NCBI GenBank assembly: GCA_019648995.1
Contig: BLXT01007705.1
Span: 2,182,936-2,215,620 of the forward strand
From: Plakobranchus ocellatus
Lineage: Eukaryota > Mollusca > Gastropoda > Plakobranchidae
Length of the DNA stretch: 32,685 bases
Reading direction: 5' to 3'
Below the pieces are notes generated by a model. It was not told the origin of the DNA. It did not search any database and saw nothing but the letters and a program-made list of their open reading frames with translations. Made by a program: the position numbers and the translations under genes. Below are positions 1-12,100 of this stretch, piece after piece; within the stretch, counting starts at the first letter, position 1; each line of letters begins with the position of its first letter.

Positions 1-510
1 ATAACTCAAGGGAAGCAGGAGAATTTAGCATCGACTTCCAGTTTATTACGAAATAAAAAAAAATTCTGGTCTTAAAATAGTCATTCTCATTCAAAGTTAA
101 AAAAAATACCCTACATGGCATGAATACAGATAAACCAGATCTTATATTTATATTCAAATCATTTGAAGTAAGCCTACTGAGTATGTCTTGTAAAGTGCAT
201 TCCTCTCAATTTCCCATCTCATAATTTGACATTTTTTTTTCATGCAATATCTCACAATCTAACATTTCCCCCTTGTGGAAAAGTCCCAACTACACTTTCT
301 TCAATGTTGATAAAAATGTTTTTAGATTGACATTTTGGTTAACTCATTTCTCTCTGTTCCACAAACTTTCTTCTCCATTACTTGATAAAACAATCAAGTG
401 TACCAAAAACATCTGATCTTTACCCTCTCTCTCGTGGCGAACAGAAGGCTTCTTCAGGACTGTTACTGTTAGCTTTCATTTCCATTTGTGAAGGATAAAG
501 AAAGAGAATA

Positions 511-728
511 TAGACATAGATAGATAGATAGATAGATAGATAGACAGATAGATAGCTAGCTTGCTAGCTAGATAGATAAAGAGAGAGAGACAGAGACAGT
601 GGGAGAGAAGAGAAAGAGAGAGAGAGGGGGAGAAAGAGAGAGAGAGAAAGAGAGAAAGAGAGTAAGAGAGATAGACAGAGAGAAAGATGAAAGGAGAGAA
701 AGATGAAGAAAAATAGAGCAAGAGAGAG
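511..728. repeat. (GATA)n followed by (GA)n microsatellite
   Basis: GATA repeats to about 582 pass into GA/GAGAAA-rich repeats to about 728. An open frame on the opposite strand rich in Leu/Ser/Tyr arises purely from this low-complexity DNA. Confidence 0.9.
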
Positions 729-2361
729 CCATCAAAATATGAATCAGAGAAAGGAAAGGTGGGTAAGCTGAGACAAGAGTCTAATTTTGCTATGCTTGTG
801 AAAGTATGAAACTAAATAATGAAATGTTTCGAGACCATGCAAACAGTTGGAAATATTATTCTGACTGACAATTGATTTAACCTCGAACTTCATTCTGTAG
901 GATCTACAAAAATGAAATCAGAATTCAGATGATTGAAGCCAAAAGTATAAGCAATTTAAGTTGATTGAAAAGCATCTAATGTGAGGGAAAAAAACCACCC
1001 CAAAACTGTAAGTGAGTTTTCTCAAAACGGTTAAAGCACTTATAGGTGAGACACAATCCATTAGGGTTAGTCTGGAGACAATATCATTTCTTAGAGGTGA
1101 CACCCAAATGAATAGGACTTGTCTGAAGATACATCTTTTTGTTCACTCTATAATCTCTTCTATTGACATTCTGGTGACTATACATGCAAGGTTTAGATCT
1201 GTTTCAAAGCTCACACTCAACACCTTCTGAGATATGAGAAACTAACTTAAGACTTGATTCTAAACCCAAGTGATAAGACATGCTAAGCACACAAAGAGAT
1301 CATTCAGAAAACAAAGTGATCACAGTTGAGACATTTTTCAATATCTGTTTTTGTGCTTTTCTCTGCCCTGCTGTAGGCGTTAAACATCAGCTAGGAGCAT
1401 AGAAGCTCTAGACAAAGGTATGCCATCATCTCATGCCTGTTTCTCATAAGTTGACTTTCTCTTCAGTTGACATACACGTCAGAGCCCCTTGAATGTCTGA
1501 TTATCAGATGTGCACTGAGTGACCTACAAAATTACCCTGGTCTTAAAGTGTTCATAATTTCATATAAATTCAAACGTATAGAACATCCAACAATCAAATC
1601 ACATATAAGTTGCTTATCTCAACTTATAGAATAGTCAACACTTAAATCACATATAAATTGCATTTCGCCAAAAGTATTCATATAATAATAATTCAGACAT
1701 ACAAAATACCATTCATTGGAATTTGTTTTGCCTGAAAGAGCATGCACATAATTATACTTATTCAATCACAAGTCAGGAACAGCTCTACTTACCCATTCAT
1801 ATATATGTGTGGTGGCACCACAAACAAGACTTACTGCAGAACATTGACGATGAAAAATAGTGTTTTGACGATTCCTAGAGATCAGGAACTTCAGATTGTA
1901 AGTTTGTAGTTCATTAGACACCACAAGCTCTCATGTAGGCTCTAAGAAACATCAGGTGATGAAAAAAAGCTCAAGAATTACAACAGCTCTACCTGTACCT
2001 ATGTCAACTGTTGCTGCTGCAAAACCTCTCGTTTTGTGATGTCACCACACAAACAGCCAGTTTTCCAAGGAGAAATATTCTCATTAAAATAACTTAATTC
2101 TGGATGACACATAATCTTTTGTTTTGTTCATGTTCAAGCATTTATATGCAAAATAGACAGATAAAATTGCAAGCAAAAAAAAAAAACAACCAACCCAACA
2201 AATTGCCATCACCTTGAAGCAAATTCATGAGTCTTCTGTTGAAAGAAAATTGGAAGTGTTTCCTGACAAAAAAAAGTATAAACCATTTTAAATAAAAATG
2301 AGAAAAAGGATAAAAAAAACTTTTTTTCATTTCATATCATTTTACTTTTTCCATTATTTAA

Positions 2362-2367
2362 TTTATT
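2362..2367 (-). terminator. Candidate poly(A) signal for ABCB8
   Basis: The plus-strand tttatt reads AATAAA on the gene strand, about 640 bases past the stop codon. It is the nearest canonical hexamer downstream of the stop, and an ATTAAA overlaps just beyond it. No transcript evidence is available, so the 3' UTR length is a guess. Confidence 0.3.
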
Positions 2368-3010
2368 ATAGAGTCTGTATCATCAATTCGTCGAATAAAA
2401 AAAAATGTCCTATTGATAGATATAATCAACATAATCTTTACACCTTTCAAGTGGCATAAAGCATTTTGCCATGAACCCCTTCAAATGTAAATTGTTGTGA
2501 TGTGTGCTTAATTTGAAGTGCTTGGGAACTCAAAATCTGTGTGAGGTTTTGGTGCATTAACTTTAACTAGGTGAAGAAAAAAAATAGAAAATATGAAAAA
2601 AATTAATTTGTCCTGGTTCATATCAGAGAAAATTGCCTACACTTTAACAGGCACAAAGATTGATCAGCAGTCAAAAAACTTCAAATTGTGAATAAATACA
2701 TCATTTTCTTAACAGCTAAGAAAAATACCCATGCATATATTAAGAACGATATAAAACTGTAGAGGTAGAAGTACGCTAAACTGTCAGAAGACAATGCTGA
2801 ATTTTGTGTTAACAGTAGCCAAAAATGACGCAGACAGCACAGCTCCATTAGCATCCAGCTACAAGTGCAAGCTGTCAGACTGTTGCTGCAAATAACCTTA
2901 AAAAACCTTCCTACATCTATAGCTGCTTAGTTTCCTGTATCAACAATACTCGTTTGATTCTTCACACCCGCAGCCACAGGAGATAAATACGGATCTCATG
3001 CTGGTCCACT

Positions 3011-3103
3011 TTACTTGCTGTTCAAGTCATCTTCAAGCTCCTGTTTCATCATGAGCTCCCAATAGAGGCCTCGCTGGGCATTGAGCTCTGTGTGAGAACC
3101 CAT
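3011..3103 (-). CDS. ABCB8: ABCB8 exon 16 (C-terminus and stop)
   Basis: 30 codons [30 protein letters not shown] and a TAA stop at 3011-3013. The GSHTEL..RGLYWEL block matches the conserved end of ABCB half transporters; the acidic tail is short. The acceptor is tttatccgcag. The ATG at its start is an internal methionine, not an initiator. Confidence 0.95.
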   Translation of the reverse strand: MGSHTELNAQRGLYWELMMKQELEDDLNSK

Positions 3104-6100
3104 CTGCGGATAAATAATGGGTACATAATATATGAGCAGTGAGAGAAGAAAAAGGCTATTCAAGAGAATGGAAGTATCAGCCGAATTCAATAAAACAACT
3201 ACACTAATGAAAAAAAAATACCTTTTTTTTTTTCAAATCATGAAAAGTTTGGAAAAAGTGGCATCTTGAGTTGATTCTTCTTCTTGTTTGAAATGCTTCA
3301 TCATAAAAAATTGTCGGCATCTTAATTCATCCATTCTTGAGATAAGGAAATAATGACGTCCAAAAGGAAAAAAGACTTGGAATTGAAAGAAAACGAAATG
3401 TTTTATGACAAGTTGAATGATAGCCATTCTTGACATTTTTACTTTAACAACATAAAAATCAGTTTTTGGATAGATGCTCTTAACAAGACAACCATTTCAT
3501 CACCCGGAATGAGATTAGATGCTGCAAAGTAAATTACATGCAGCTAAAAATTGAAAAAAAAAAATCAGTTGCGGTGGGTGGGGAGGGGGGAGGGGGTTAG
3601 AGAATGATTTGGTTTATAATTTTCCCTTGTTCTCACAAATTTGAAAATGATTAATAGCATGCCTCTGTCATGAAACCTTTTGTAAATTTTTGGGAGAACA
3701 AGATCCCAGATTGTATAGTGACAACGATAAAATAGACCAGACAATGGTTGGGAAAATGAATAGTTGGCATACAATTAAAGTGACTACTGGATCAGGCAGG
3801 ATGATGCAAAAAAAAATTTTTTGGGATCAATAGAGACAAGCAGTCTGGTCCTATGATGGATAAGCATTTGAAGACAGAGGCCACAAGATAGTTATCAACT
3901 TCAGCCTCAAGGGATGCATTCAAGGAATAATGTGGCTTACATTACAATATAGTATCAATAATATTACAACCAACAACTTTGGTATCAAACATACTAACTG
4001 ACGATTAGAGTACCAACTACATTTACTATCTCCTCTTTTTCTTTCTATCCTTATCCCTCTTTGTTTCTCTTCTTATGAGTATTTTTCTCTGCTTGTATAC
4101 TAATTATCTCGACTAATTTCTCTCTCCTTTCCTCATCTAATATCTCCGCCTCTCTCTTTCCCCGTCTTTCTCTCTCTGCACCCATCTTCTTTCTCTGTCT
4201 AAAGCTTTCTCTTTTTCAAACATTTTCCTGCCCATGCACCCCCCCCCCCCCCCCCCNNNTCTTCTTAAATCATGTCCCTCCTCTCATATTTACTCTTTTT
4301 CTGCCCCTTCCCCCTAAAAAAAAAAACAAGAAAACCTTCTGCATTTCTTGTTCGTTTTCCATCTCTCACCTTGCTGCATCTTTTCTTACTCTCTAATTCT
4401 CTCTCTCTTTCTCTCTGTCTTGAGGGCTTTTTCCTCCTCTCATTTCTTTCAAAATAACCTCTCATCTCTTCAACAGCTTGTCCATCACTGTCATCAAGTG
4501 CCTCATCTACAAGAGTTGGCCGTAATGCTTCTACATTAAGCCTTAAACTGGGTTCCTGCATTAAAAGCTCATGGAAAATTCTCTCACCTCCATTATTCTG
4601 CCTTTAGAGACAACTGCAATGATATCTGCATTTCTGATGGTGCTTAATCTGTGGGCGATCACAAGTGTGGTCCTTCCTGCAGTGTATAAGGCGAGGGATT
4701 ATTGACTTTGGAATCACAAGTTAAAAAGACAAGCTTTGAAATGGCGAAAACTGAAAAAAGGCAATGTGATTTTTTTCAACCAGAATACAGAATTTTTATA
4801 AAATAAAATTAGTATTTAAAATAAGGAGGAAAAAAATTGCTCCAACTCCTTTTTTTTTTGGCTCATAAGGCTGGTCTAAACAAATAGAGTGCTGATACCT
4901 ACCTTTAATAACTTTTTCTAAAGCATCTTGCACCAAACGCTCCGACTCGACATCAAGTGCACTGGGTGAAAGAAACAGAAGGAAAAACACGGTATAGTTG
5001 ATAAAAAAAATATAAGATGTTGACATCAAGTGCACAGGCCAGAGAAACAAGAAATAAAACATGGTATTTTTATTAACTGAAATTTATTGGCATCATTTTC
5101 TAAATATTCAGGTTTTATCTTACAAAGATCTTTTAGCCAAAAAGAGTTTGCATATGAAACACGAATTTCAAATGCAACAACAAGACTAGCTCCAATGTGA
5201 CACCAATTAAAATATTATGGTTTAAATGAGACTTCCATGTAGAGAGCAAAACTTTCTTCAATTAAAATCTTTAATTAAGAAGTCACACTGTAAATAAAAG
5301 AAGAAAAAAAGTAAAAAAACTCAACATCATTTAATCTGAATTTACACCAACTTAATGCCTGTAATTTTTACCTACGGAGAGTAAACCCAACATAATTCAG
5401 GTGCTAAGAAAGACTGTGATTTACCTTGTTGCCTCATCCAGTATGAGTATAGAAGGATTTTTTATGAGAGCGCGGGCTATGGCAATTCTTTGTTTCTGGC
5501 CACCTGACACAGTGACACCTCGTTCTCCCAGAACTGTGGCATAGCCTTTGGGAAAACTCTGTATAAATCTGTCTGCATTCGCCAGCCTGGCTGCCTCCAT
5601 CACCTAGAGAGACAAACATGTAGATGCTGATTCATTCATTTTCAAGGTTATTTGGAAATACATTTTGGTAATTTTCATGTTTTGACCACAAAATCATTTC
5701 GGTTTTTTACTTAGAATTCTTTCGTGATATGTAGATCACAGAAATAATTACTGCATATTTGTTGTAAAATGTTCAATACTACTATCCTCTTGAAATACTA
5801 CCTATTCAAATAAAAGTCTCTACACTTAATAGAAAGTACATACAGCCTCACAAGCATGGTGCAAATAAATTCAAACGTCTGCCATGATGATGGCCTGACT
5901 AACCTCTGCATCAGTTGCCTCCGGTCTTCCATATCGAATGTTCTCCATCACTGTGGTTGCGAACAACACTGGCTCCTGGAATGAAAAAAAAAAAAAAAAA
6001 AAAAATTCAGCCGCAACTTTAACTCAAAAGTATGAATACATTGGAGCCCAAATAACTTGAATCCATATGGTCAAATTTACTCAGTGTTGAAACATTTTTT

Positions 6101-9100
6101 TTTTTCAAGTCACAGTTAGTTAAAAAAAAGAAGGTATATTTTTTTCACTAAGGATCAAAGATGATTTTGAAGTGAAAATGGCCACATGCAAGAATTTCAG
6201 CTTTAGCTTTAAAAAGTCACAGCCTATTTCCACCTGAAATTGAAACATTTTTTTTTTTGTGAGACAATTTTTACACATTATTACGAAAGTAATACAAACA
6301 GACTATAGCAGTTTTAAGACTTTGAAATTATATCTCAATACTCTTCCAAACATTTATTATCTCCTATGATTTGTTGCATTGGGATGTAAAAAAAATTATT
6401 CTTTTGCATCATGCAGCAAGACTAAGACGTATTAAATATATATGTGATGTCACCCCATTGAATTTAACTCTTAAAGTGTTTTTTTCTTTTAAATTTTAAA
6501 GTTTTTCTTCTTGACAAAACAATTAACACATATTTCTTTATAAATTTAGCCTAAGATTTAGCCAAAAAGGAATGTCTTTCTATTTTAAAATGTAAAAATA
6601 TTTCCATACACAAAGGAATTGAAAATGACTGTCAAAGTCAAAATTCAATGTTAAGTTTGCAACTGGCACACAAGACCCTTATGATGCAGAAGAAGCTGTG
6701 ACCAGTTAAGAGAAAGTTTTTATGATACAGAGACCGCTTTGACTAGATCAAGAGTTAAGATAATTGATGGTGGGCATACAGTTTCAGCTCACCTGGGTGA
6801 TGAAACCAATAGCTTGTCCACGCAGCCAAGCAGGGTCAAGCTGCCGCAGGTCATGGCCATCTATAGTTATTGACCCTCCACTCACATCATAGAACCTCTC
6901 CAGAAGAAAAGCCACAGTGGATTTGCCTCCACCAGATAAACCCACCAGAGCGACAACTTTTCCCCCAGGGATGTGCAGGTTGAAATCCTCCAGCACCGTT
7001 TGCTGCAAGAAAGAGAACCAAAGACAATTGACAAGATAGAGGAGCTGATAACCAGGCATCAATACCTGGTATATGATGAAGTTTAGAACCTAGGCCAAGA
7101 TGTCTGTAAATCTATGGTAAAATATATTGCAGAGTTGATAAAAGCACACCTTCAGAAATGTCTCACTTCATTTCACAACTGTATTTTGGCCAACATCAAA
7201 GATGTACATATAAGGTTAAGGGTGTTTTAAAAACATAATAGGAATAAGTGTCTAGCAATCAAATTTAAAAATTTACAAGCCAAAAATAAAAATTACTTCT
7301 GAATGCCTCTCTCAGTTTTATGCTATCAGTTTTATTCTGAAATAAAAATAAAAAGCCATGTTAGATACAAGTCTTGAGACAAGGTAATCTAAAGTGAAAA
7401 CAGCTTGTGAACTAATTCCTTTCATGGTTTGAATATGGTTCAACTATGTCTTGACTTTCACAGGGATGCTTTACAACCATGAATTTATGTAATTTGTTTC
7501 AACACATAAGAAGGATTATATCCTCAAATTACATTCGAAAACATCCTGTAAGTTAACTCAAAAAGTATGCTGTATAAATTCATTGTATCTGCTTCCTTCC
7601 TGGGTAAGAACCATGAGGTTATGTGCCAGAATTCTAGACAGAAGCAAATTGTAAGAAGGAAAATATCCTTAATTTACGTTTGAAAACATCCCGTAAGTTA
7701 ACTTAAAAGATATGTTGGTATAGATTCATTGTATCTGCTTCCTGCCTGTGTAAGAACCATGAGGTTATGTGCCAGAATTCTAGACAGAAGCAACACATAA
7801 GAAGGAAAATATCCTCAATTTACGTTTGAAAACATCCTGTAAGTTAACTTAAAAGATATGTTGGTATAGATTCATTGTACCTGCTTCCTGCTGGGTAAGA
7901 ACCATGAGGTTATGTGCCAGAATTCTAGACAGAAGCAACACATAAGAAGGAAAATATCCTCAATTTACGTTTGAAAACATCCCGTAAGTTAACTAAAAGA
8001 TATGTTGGTATAGATTCATTGTACCTGCTTCCTGCCTGGGTAAGAACCATGAGGTTATGTGCCAGAATTCTAGACAGAAGCAAAACATAAGAAGGAAAAT
8101 ATCCCGTAAGTTAACTTAAAAGATATGATGGTATAGATTCATTGTACCTGCTTCCTGCCTGGGTAAGAACCATGAGGTTATGTGCCAGAATTCTAGACAG
8201 AAGGAACACATAAGAAGGAAAATATCCCGTAAGTTAACTTAAAAGATATGATGGTATAGATTCATTGTACCTGCTTCCTGCCTGGGTAAGAACCATGAGG
8301 TTATGTGCCAGAATTCTAGACAGAAGCAACACACAAGAAGGAAAATATCCTCAATTTACGTTTGAAAACATCCCGTAAGTTAACTTAAAAGATATATTGG
8401 TATAGATTCATTGTACCTGCTTCCTGCCTGGGTAAGAACCATGAGGTTATGTGCCAGAATTCTAGACAGAAGCAACACATAAGAACGAACATATCCTAAA
8501 ATTACATTCGAAAACATCCCTTAAGTTAACTTAAAAGATATACTGTATAGATTTATTGTACCTGCTTCCTGCCTGGGTAAGAAAAGCTGACATGTGAGAA
8601 TGTTATTTCCCCCATGAGAGAATGGAATGGAATCTTCTTGCCTCCAGACACTGGGATCTTGGGCTTGTAATCAATGAACTGAAATAAGCAAATACACATA
8701 ATACATACCAAGAAGAAGGGAAACAAAAAACCACAAAACACAATGATATGCTTTTTGTGATGGCGAGAAATATTGGATTGCTCTAAGAATTTAGATTAAA
8801 AAATATCAGTTAAAATCAAAGCTCCAATTTCAAATGCATCTCCAAATTGTACAGTAGACCACACTGTAACAAAAATTAGACTTAGGGCTTGTTATTGAAC
8901 GCACGTCAACTCGAGAATTCTAGAAAGTCCCAGTTTAGGGAAGTTAATTTATGCAAAGCAAATGAGAATTCATTACGTAAACGAACGTGACTCATGTTCT
9001 ATTTTTAGCCTAAGGATTTCCCTAATGTCTTTTTAAAGACTGCTTTTTTGTTATTTTAGGATTAGGATGTAACGTTCTAGATCTACATTTTCAAACATTC

Positions 9101-12100
9101 TATGCTTGCATTGTGGGATAGGTTTCCAGAAATTTGTAGAGTTTTCTTTGAAAAAAGTATAAATACCGGGAGAAGATTGGTGAAAGTATCACACACAGAG
9201 AACACGCAGAGTACGCAGAGAGTTCATAGAGATCATACAGAGTAGGCAGAGAGTTCACAGAGATTATAGAGTAGGCAGAGAGTTCACAAAGATTATAGAG
9301 ATTGCAGTAAGATCATTGTATCGCGATTACACAGATTTTTTTTAGAGCTAGATCTAGTTTGTTTTTTTTTTCCGACGGCTTATGTGAATATTGTTTGATT
9401 TAATATCCTGCTGTTGAGTTAAATAAACTCAGTTTTTTACGTTTTCACACAATCTCCAGAGTCCCATTATTTCAGCTAGGTCTATATAGATCTAAAGAAC
9501 TCAATGTCCTACATCAGAGGTATTATCAACCTTTCATTTCTGGTGTTCGTGACACACACCTAAACCGAAAACGGCTGAACCGAAAAAACGGCTAAACCAG
9601 AATGAAATTGAAGAGTTTTTCGTTTCTCCTCTTATTCTTTCTTATTAAATATGCGGTAAACCAAAAGCGTTGCCTGCCTTACTATAGCTAAAGCGAAATA
9701 AAAACTACCGGGAAAGCCCAGTCACTGTCCAATGGACGCATAAAAATAAAACTTTTCTTTTTTTTACACACCTTGCCCTTCCCTTTCTTTCTCGCAGTAC
9801 TCCATGCAAACCCAGTACTGTCAGTTACTGGTACCTCACACTACAGACGGCCAGGCCCGATGTCTGGCTAGGTCTAGGTCTACTGCACACACCTGCCCAT
9901 CCCTTCTCTTCCACCACTCAGTTACGCAGTGCGATGGTGGCAGACACTCCCTACATGTCTAGGTCCTGTCAGCGCTAAGCTAAGCATACACTGTTGCGTC
10001 ACAGCCGGTAATAAAGCCATCTCTCTTGTTGAGAACTTCAGTAACGGAAAACTTAGATGATGATTAAATTGTAAAAGTAGAGACTTCAGGACTGGAAAAC
10101 TTACTTTGGCAATGATGAAATTGTGGGAGCTCTATTATTCTATATCAATAACACTTTAACAGGTGCAAGAACCTCTTAATTGAAAAGGAAAGAGAAGGAG
10201 ATAAAGAAATGTTTAAGAAAGAGAGAAAGATTCGTGGATAGGTGTATTCATTCACATTGTGATGTGATAATGGGTGGGATTGATTTTTCGGAAGCTGGTT
10301 ACTCTCCTTTATTAATCTTCCTTATTTAATGCGCTACGCTTAAACCAAAATAAGTTTAAACCAAAATAGAAATCATACTCCCTAGAATTTCGGTTTAAAC
10401 ATGTTCCACTGTACAATATTAGTAAGATGAAATTTGACCTACATGCATAAAGGAGTTGTTCGTCAGGAACACCAAACAAGACAGACAAAAAGAGATATAA
10501 ATTTATTTCTTTAAAAATTTTTTGGAAAAGGGAGCGGGGTGTTGAAAATAAAAAGTAAGAAAAGCAAAAAACATATTCTCATGCTGCTTGATACATTTTA
10601 ATCTTCCCACAGCTATAAATTAGCCAGCACTAATCCTTTGATGATGCCTGCAAGCTGCCTACACCAGGAGTATCCCCTCATCTGACCACTAACAAGCAGG
10701 GCCAGGTTGAACAGTGGCTGAATAATGAGCTTTTTTCAGAAGGGAAGATAACTGACTTGGTATTTATGTTTTTTCAACCTCCAAATCCACTATCTGTAAT
10801 ATTGCATTTTTATTCTTTTTTTCCAACAAACATGTTCCTTAAATTCTTTGCATCACTTTGGCGTTTTTTTTTTCTTTAAATGTTTTAGAAAATAAATATA
10901 TTAGAAACAGTCCTTTCCATTGCTTAAAAAATTGATTTGGAGCTTTGTTAAGAAATGAGTACATTCAGTTTATTTGTACCGGGTATTTAAAAGTCTACGT
11001 CATCACTTAGCCTCAGTCAAACTTTTTATTAATTTTTTTTTCTTTTTGATTCTTCACTTAAGAAAGAAAGTGTTGCAGAAATGAAATAAAAATGCACAAT
11101 TTTTCAAAAGCAAAAGATATAGCTTTGCATTAGAGCTTAAGTTTCCTGTTTGGCCATATCATCAGCTTAAATGCCTTGATGCCAATGTTGAATGACTTTT
11201 TACTTATTGTTCTTTAATTGATATGAATAGTTAATTTTCTTTTGTAAGTTCCAACATTACTATGCTCAGTAAATTATCCATTTTAGCAAAATAATAATAC
11301 TGTCAGAATGAAAATACAACAAATTAAATCACAGCATTAGAGATATCCACACATGTGTGATGTCAGTATAAGATGCCAGACTTGATGGTGGTTTTTTTTT
11401 TTTTTTATGAAAGTGATAAATAGAGAGAAGGAAGGAGAAAATGTATGATTACTGACAAAATGGAAAAGTTTAAGGGCAGGGCAAGCTTTCCAAGGCACAA
11501 GGCAACGAAAATGGCTTTCAGCTTGAAAACATTCTGCCTCACACTACCTCTGCACTCACAAGTCTTTACCATAGCAAAGTCTTCGCAAGACTCACATTAT
11601 AAAACATGGGAATTTTCATTTGCATTCTACAAATCCCACAGATTCTCCTGCACATGCTGGATTTCAATTGTCATTGAGGTAAATTTTAAAAAAATTTAAC
11701 TATATGTTCTACTGCTATAAATTTTATTTTTAATGTGCAGAAAATGAGCTGCTGCCTGGCGGAACTGACCATTGCATAACCTCAGCATGGCGGAACTGAC
11801 CATAGCATAACCTCAGCATGGCGGAACTGACCATAGCATAACCTCAGCATGGCGGAACATGGCGGAACTGACCATAGCATAACCTCAGCATGGCGGAACT
11901 GACCATAGCATAACCTCAGCATGGCGGAACTGACCATTGCATAACATCNNNNNNNNNNNNNNNNNNNNNNNNNNNNNNNNNNNNNNNNNNNNNNNNNNNN
12001 NNNNNNNNNNNNNNNNNNNNNNNNNNNNNNNNNNNNNNNNNNNNNNNNNNNNNNNNNNNNNNNNNNNNNNNNNNNNNNNNNNNNNNNNNNNNNNNNNNNN

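Larger units (their letters stand above)
1..3010. other. 3' flank and 3' UTR of ABCB8, no other gene seen
   Basis: AT-rich sequence. The part closest to 3010 should be 3' UTR. Other short open frames here are non-repetitive but lack coding character. An imperfect tandem duplication of about 55 bp (two copies containing aatcacatataa) lies near 1570-1665. Confidence 0.6.
4962..6792 (-). other. Introns 13, 12 and 11 (between exons 14 and 11)
   Basis: Intron 13 (4962-5424), intron 12 (5604-5903) and intron 11 (5976-6792) surround exons 13 and 12. They are AT-rich with short A or T homopolymers. I see no RNA gene, mobile element or further coding sequence in them. Confidence 0.6.

Noticed and set aside
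476..721. 81-codon frame on the minus strand rich in Ser/Leu/Tyr
   Set aside because: [11 protein letters not shown] of the GATA/GA microsatellite.
4265..4561. Overlapping frames on both strands in the CT-rich tract
   Set aside because: Low-complexity composition, no homology visible, and frames exist on both strands at once.
7495..8583. CRISPR-like array
   Set aside because: Units are contiguous with no unique spacers, the setting is a eukaryotic intron, and unit content is traceable to exon 10. The same argument applies to the array at 21.0-22.1 kb.
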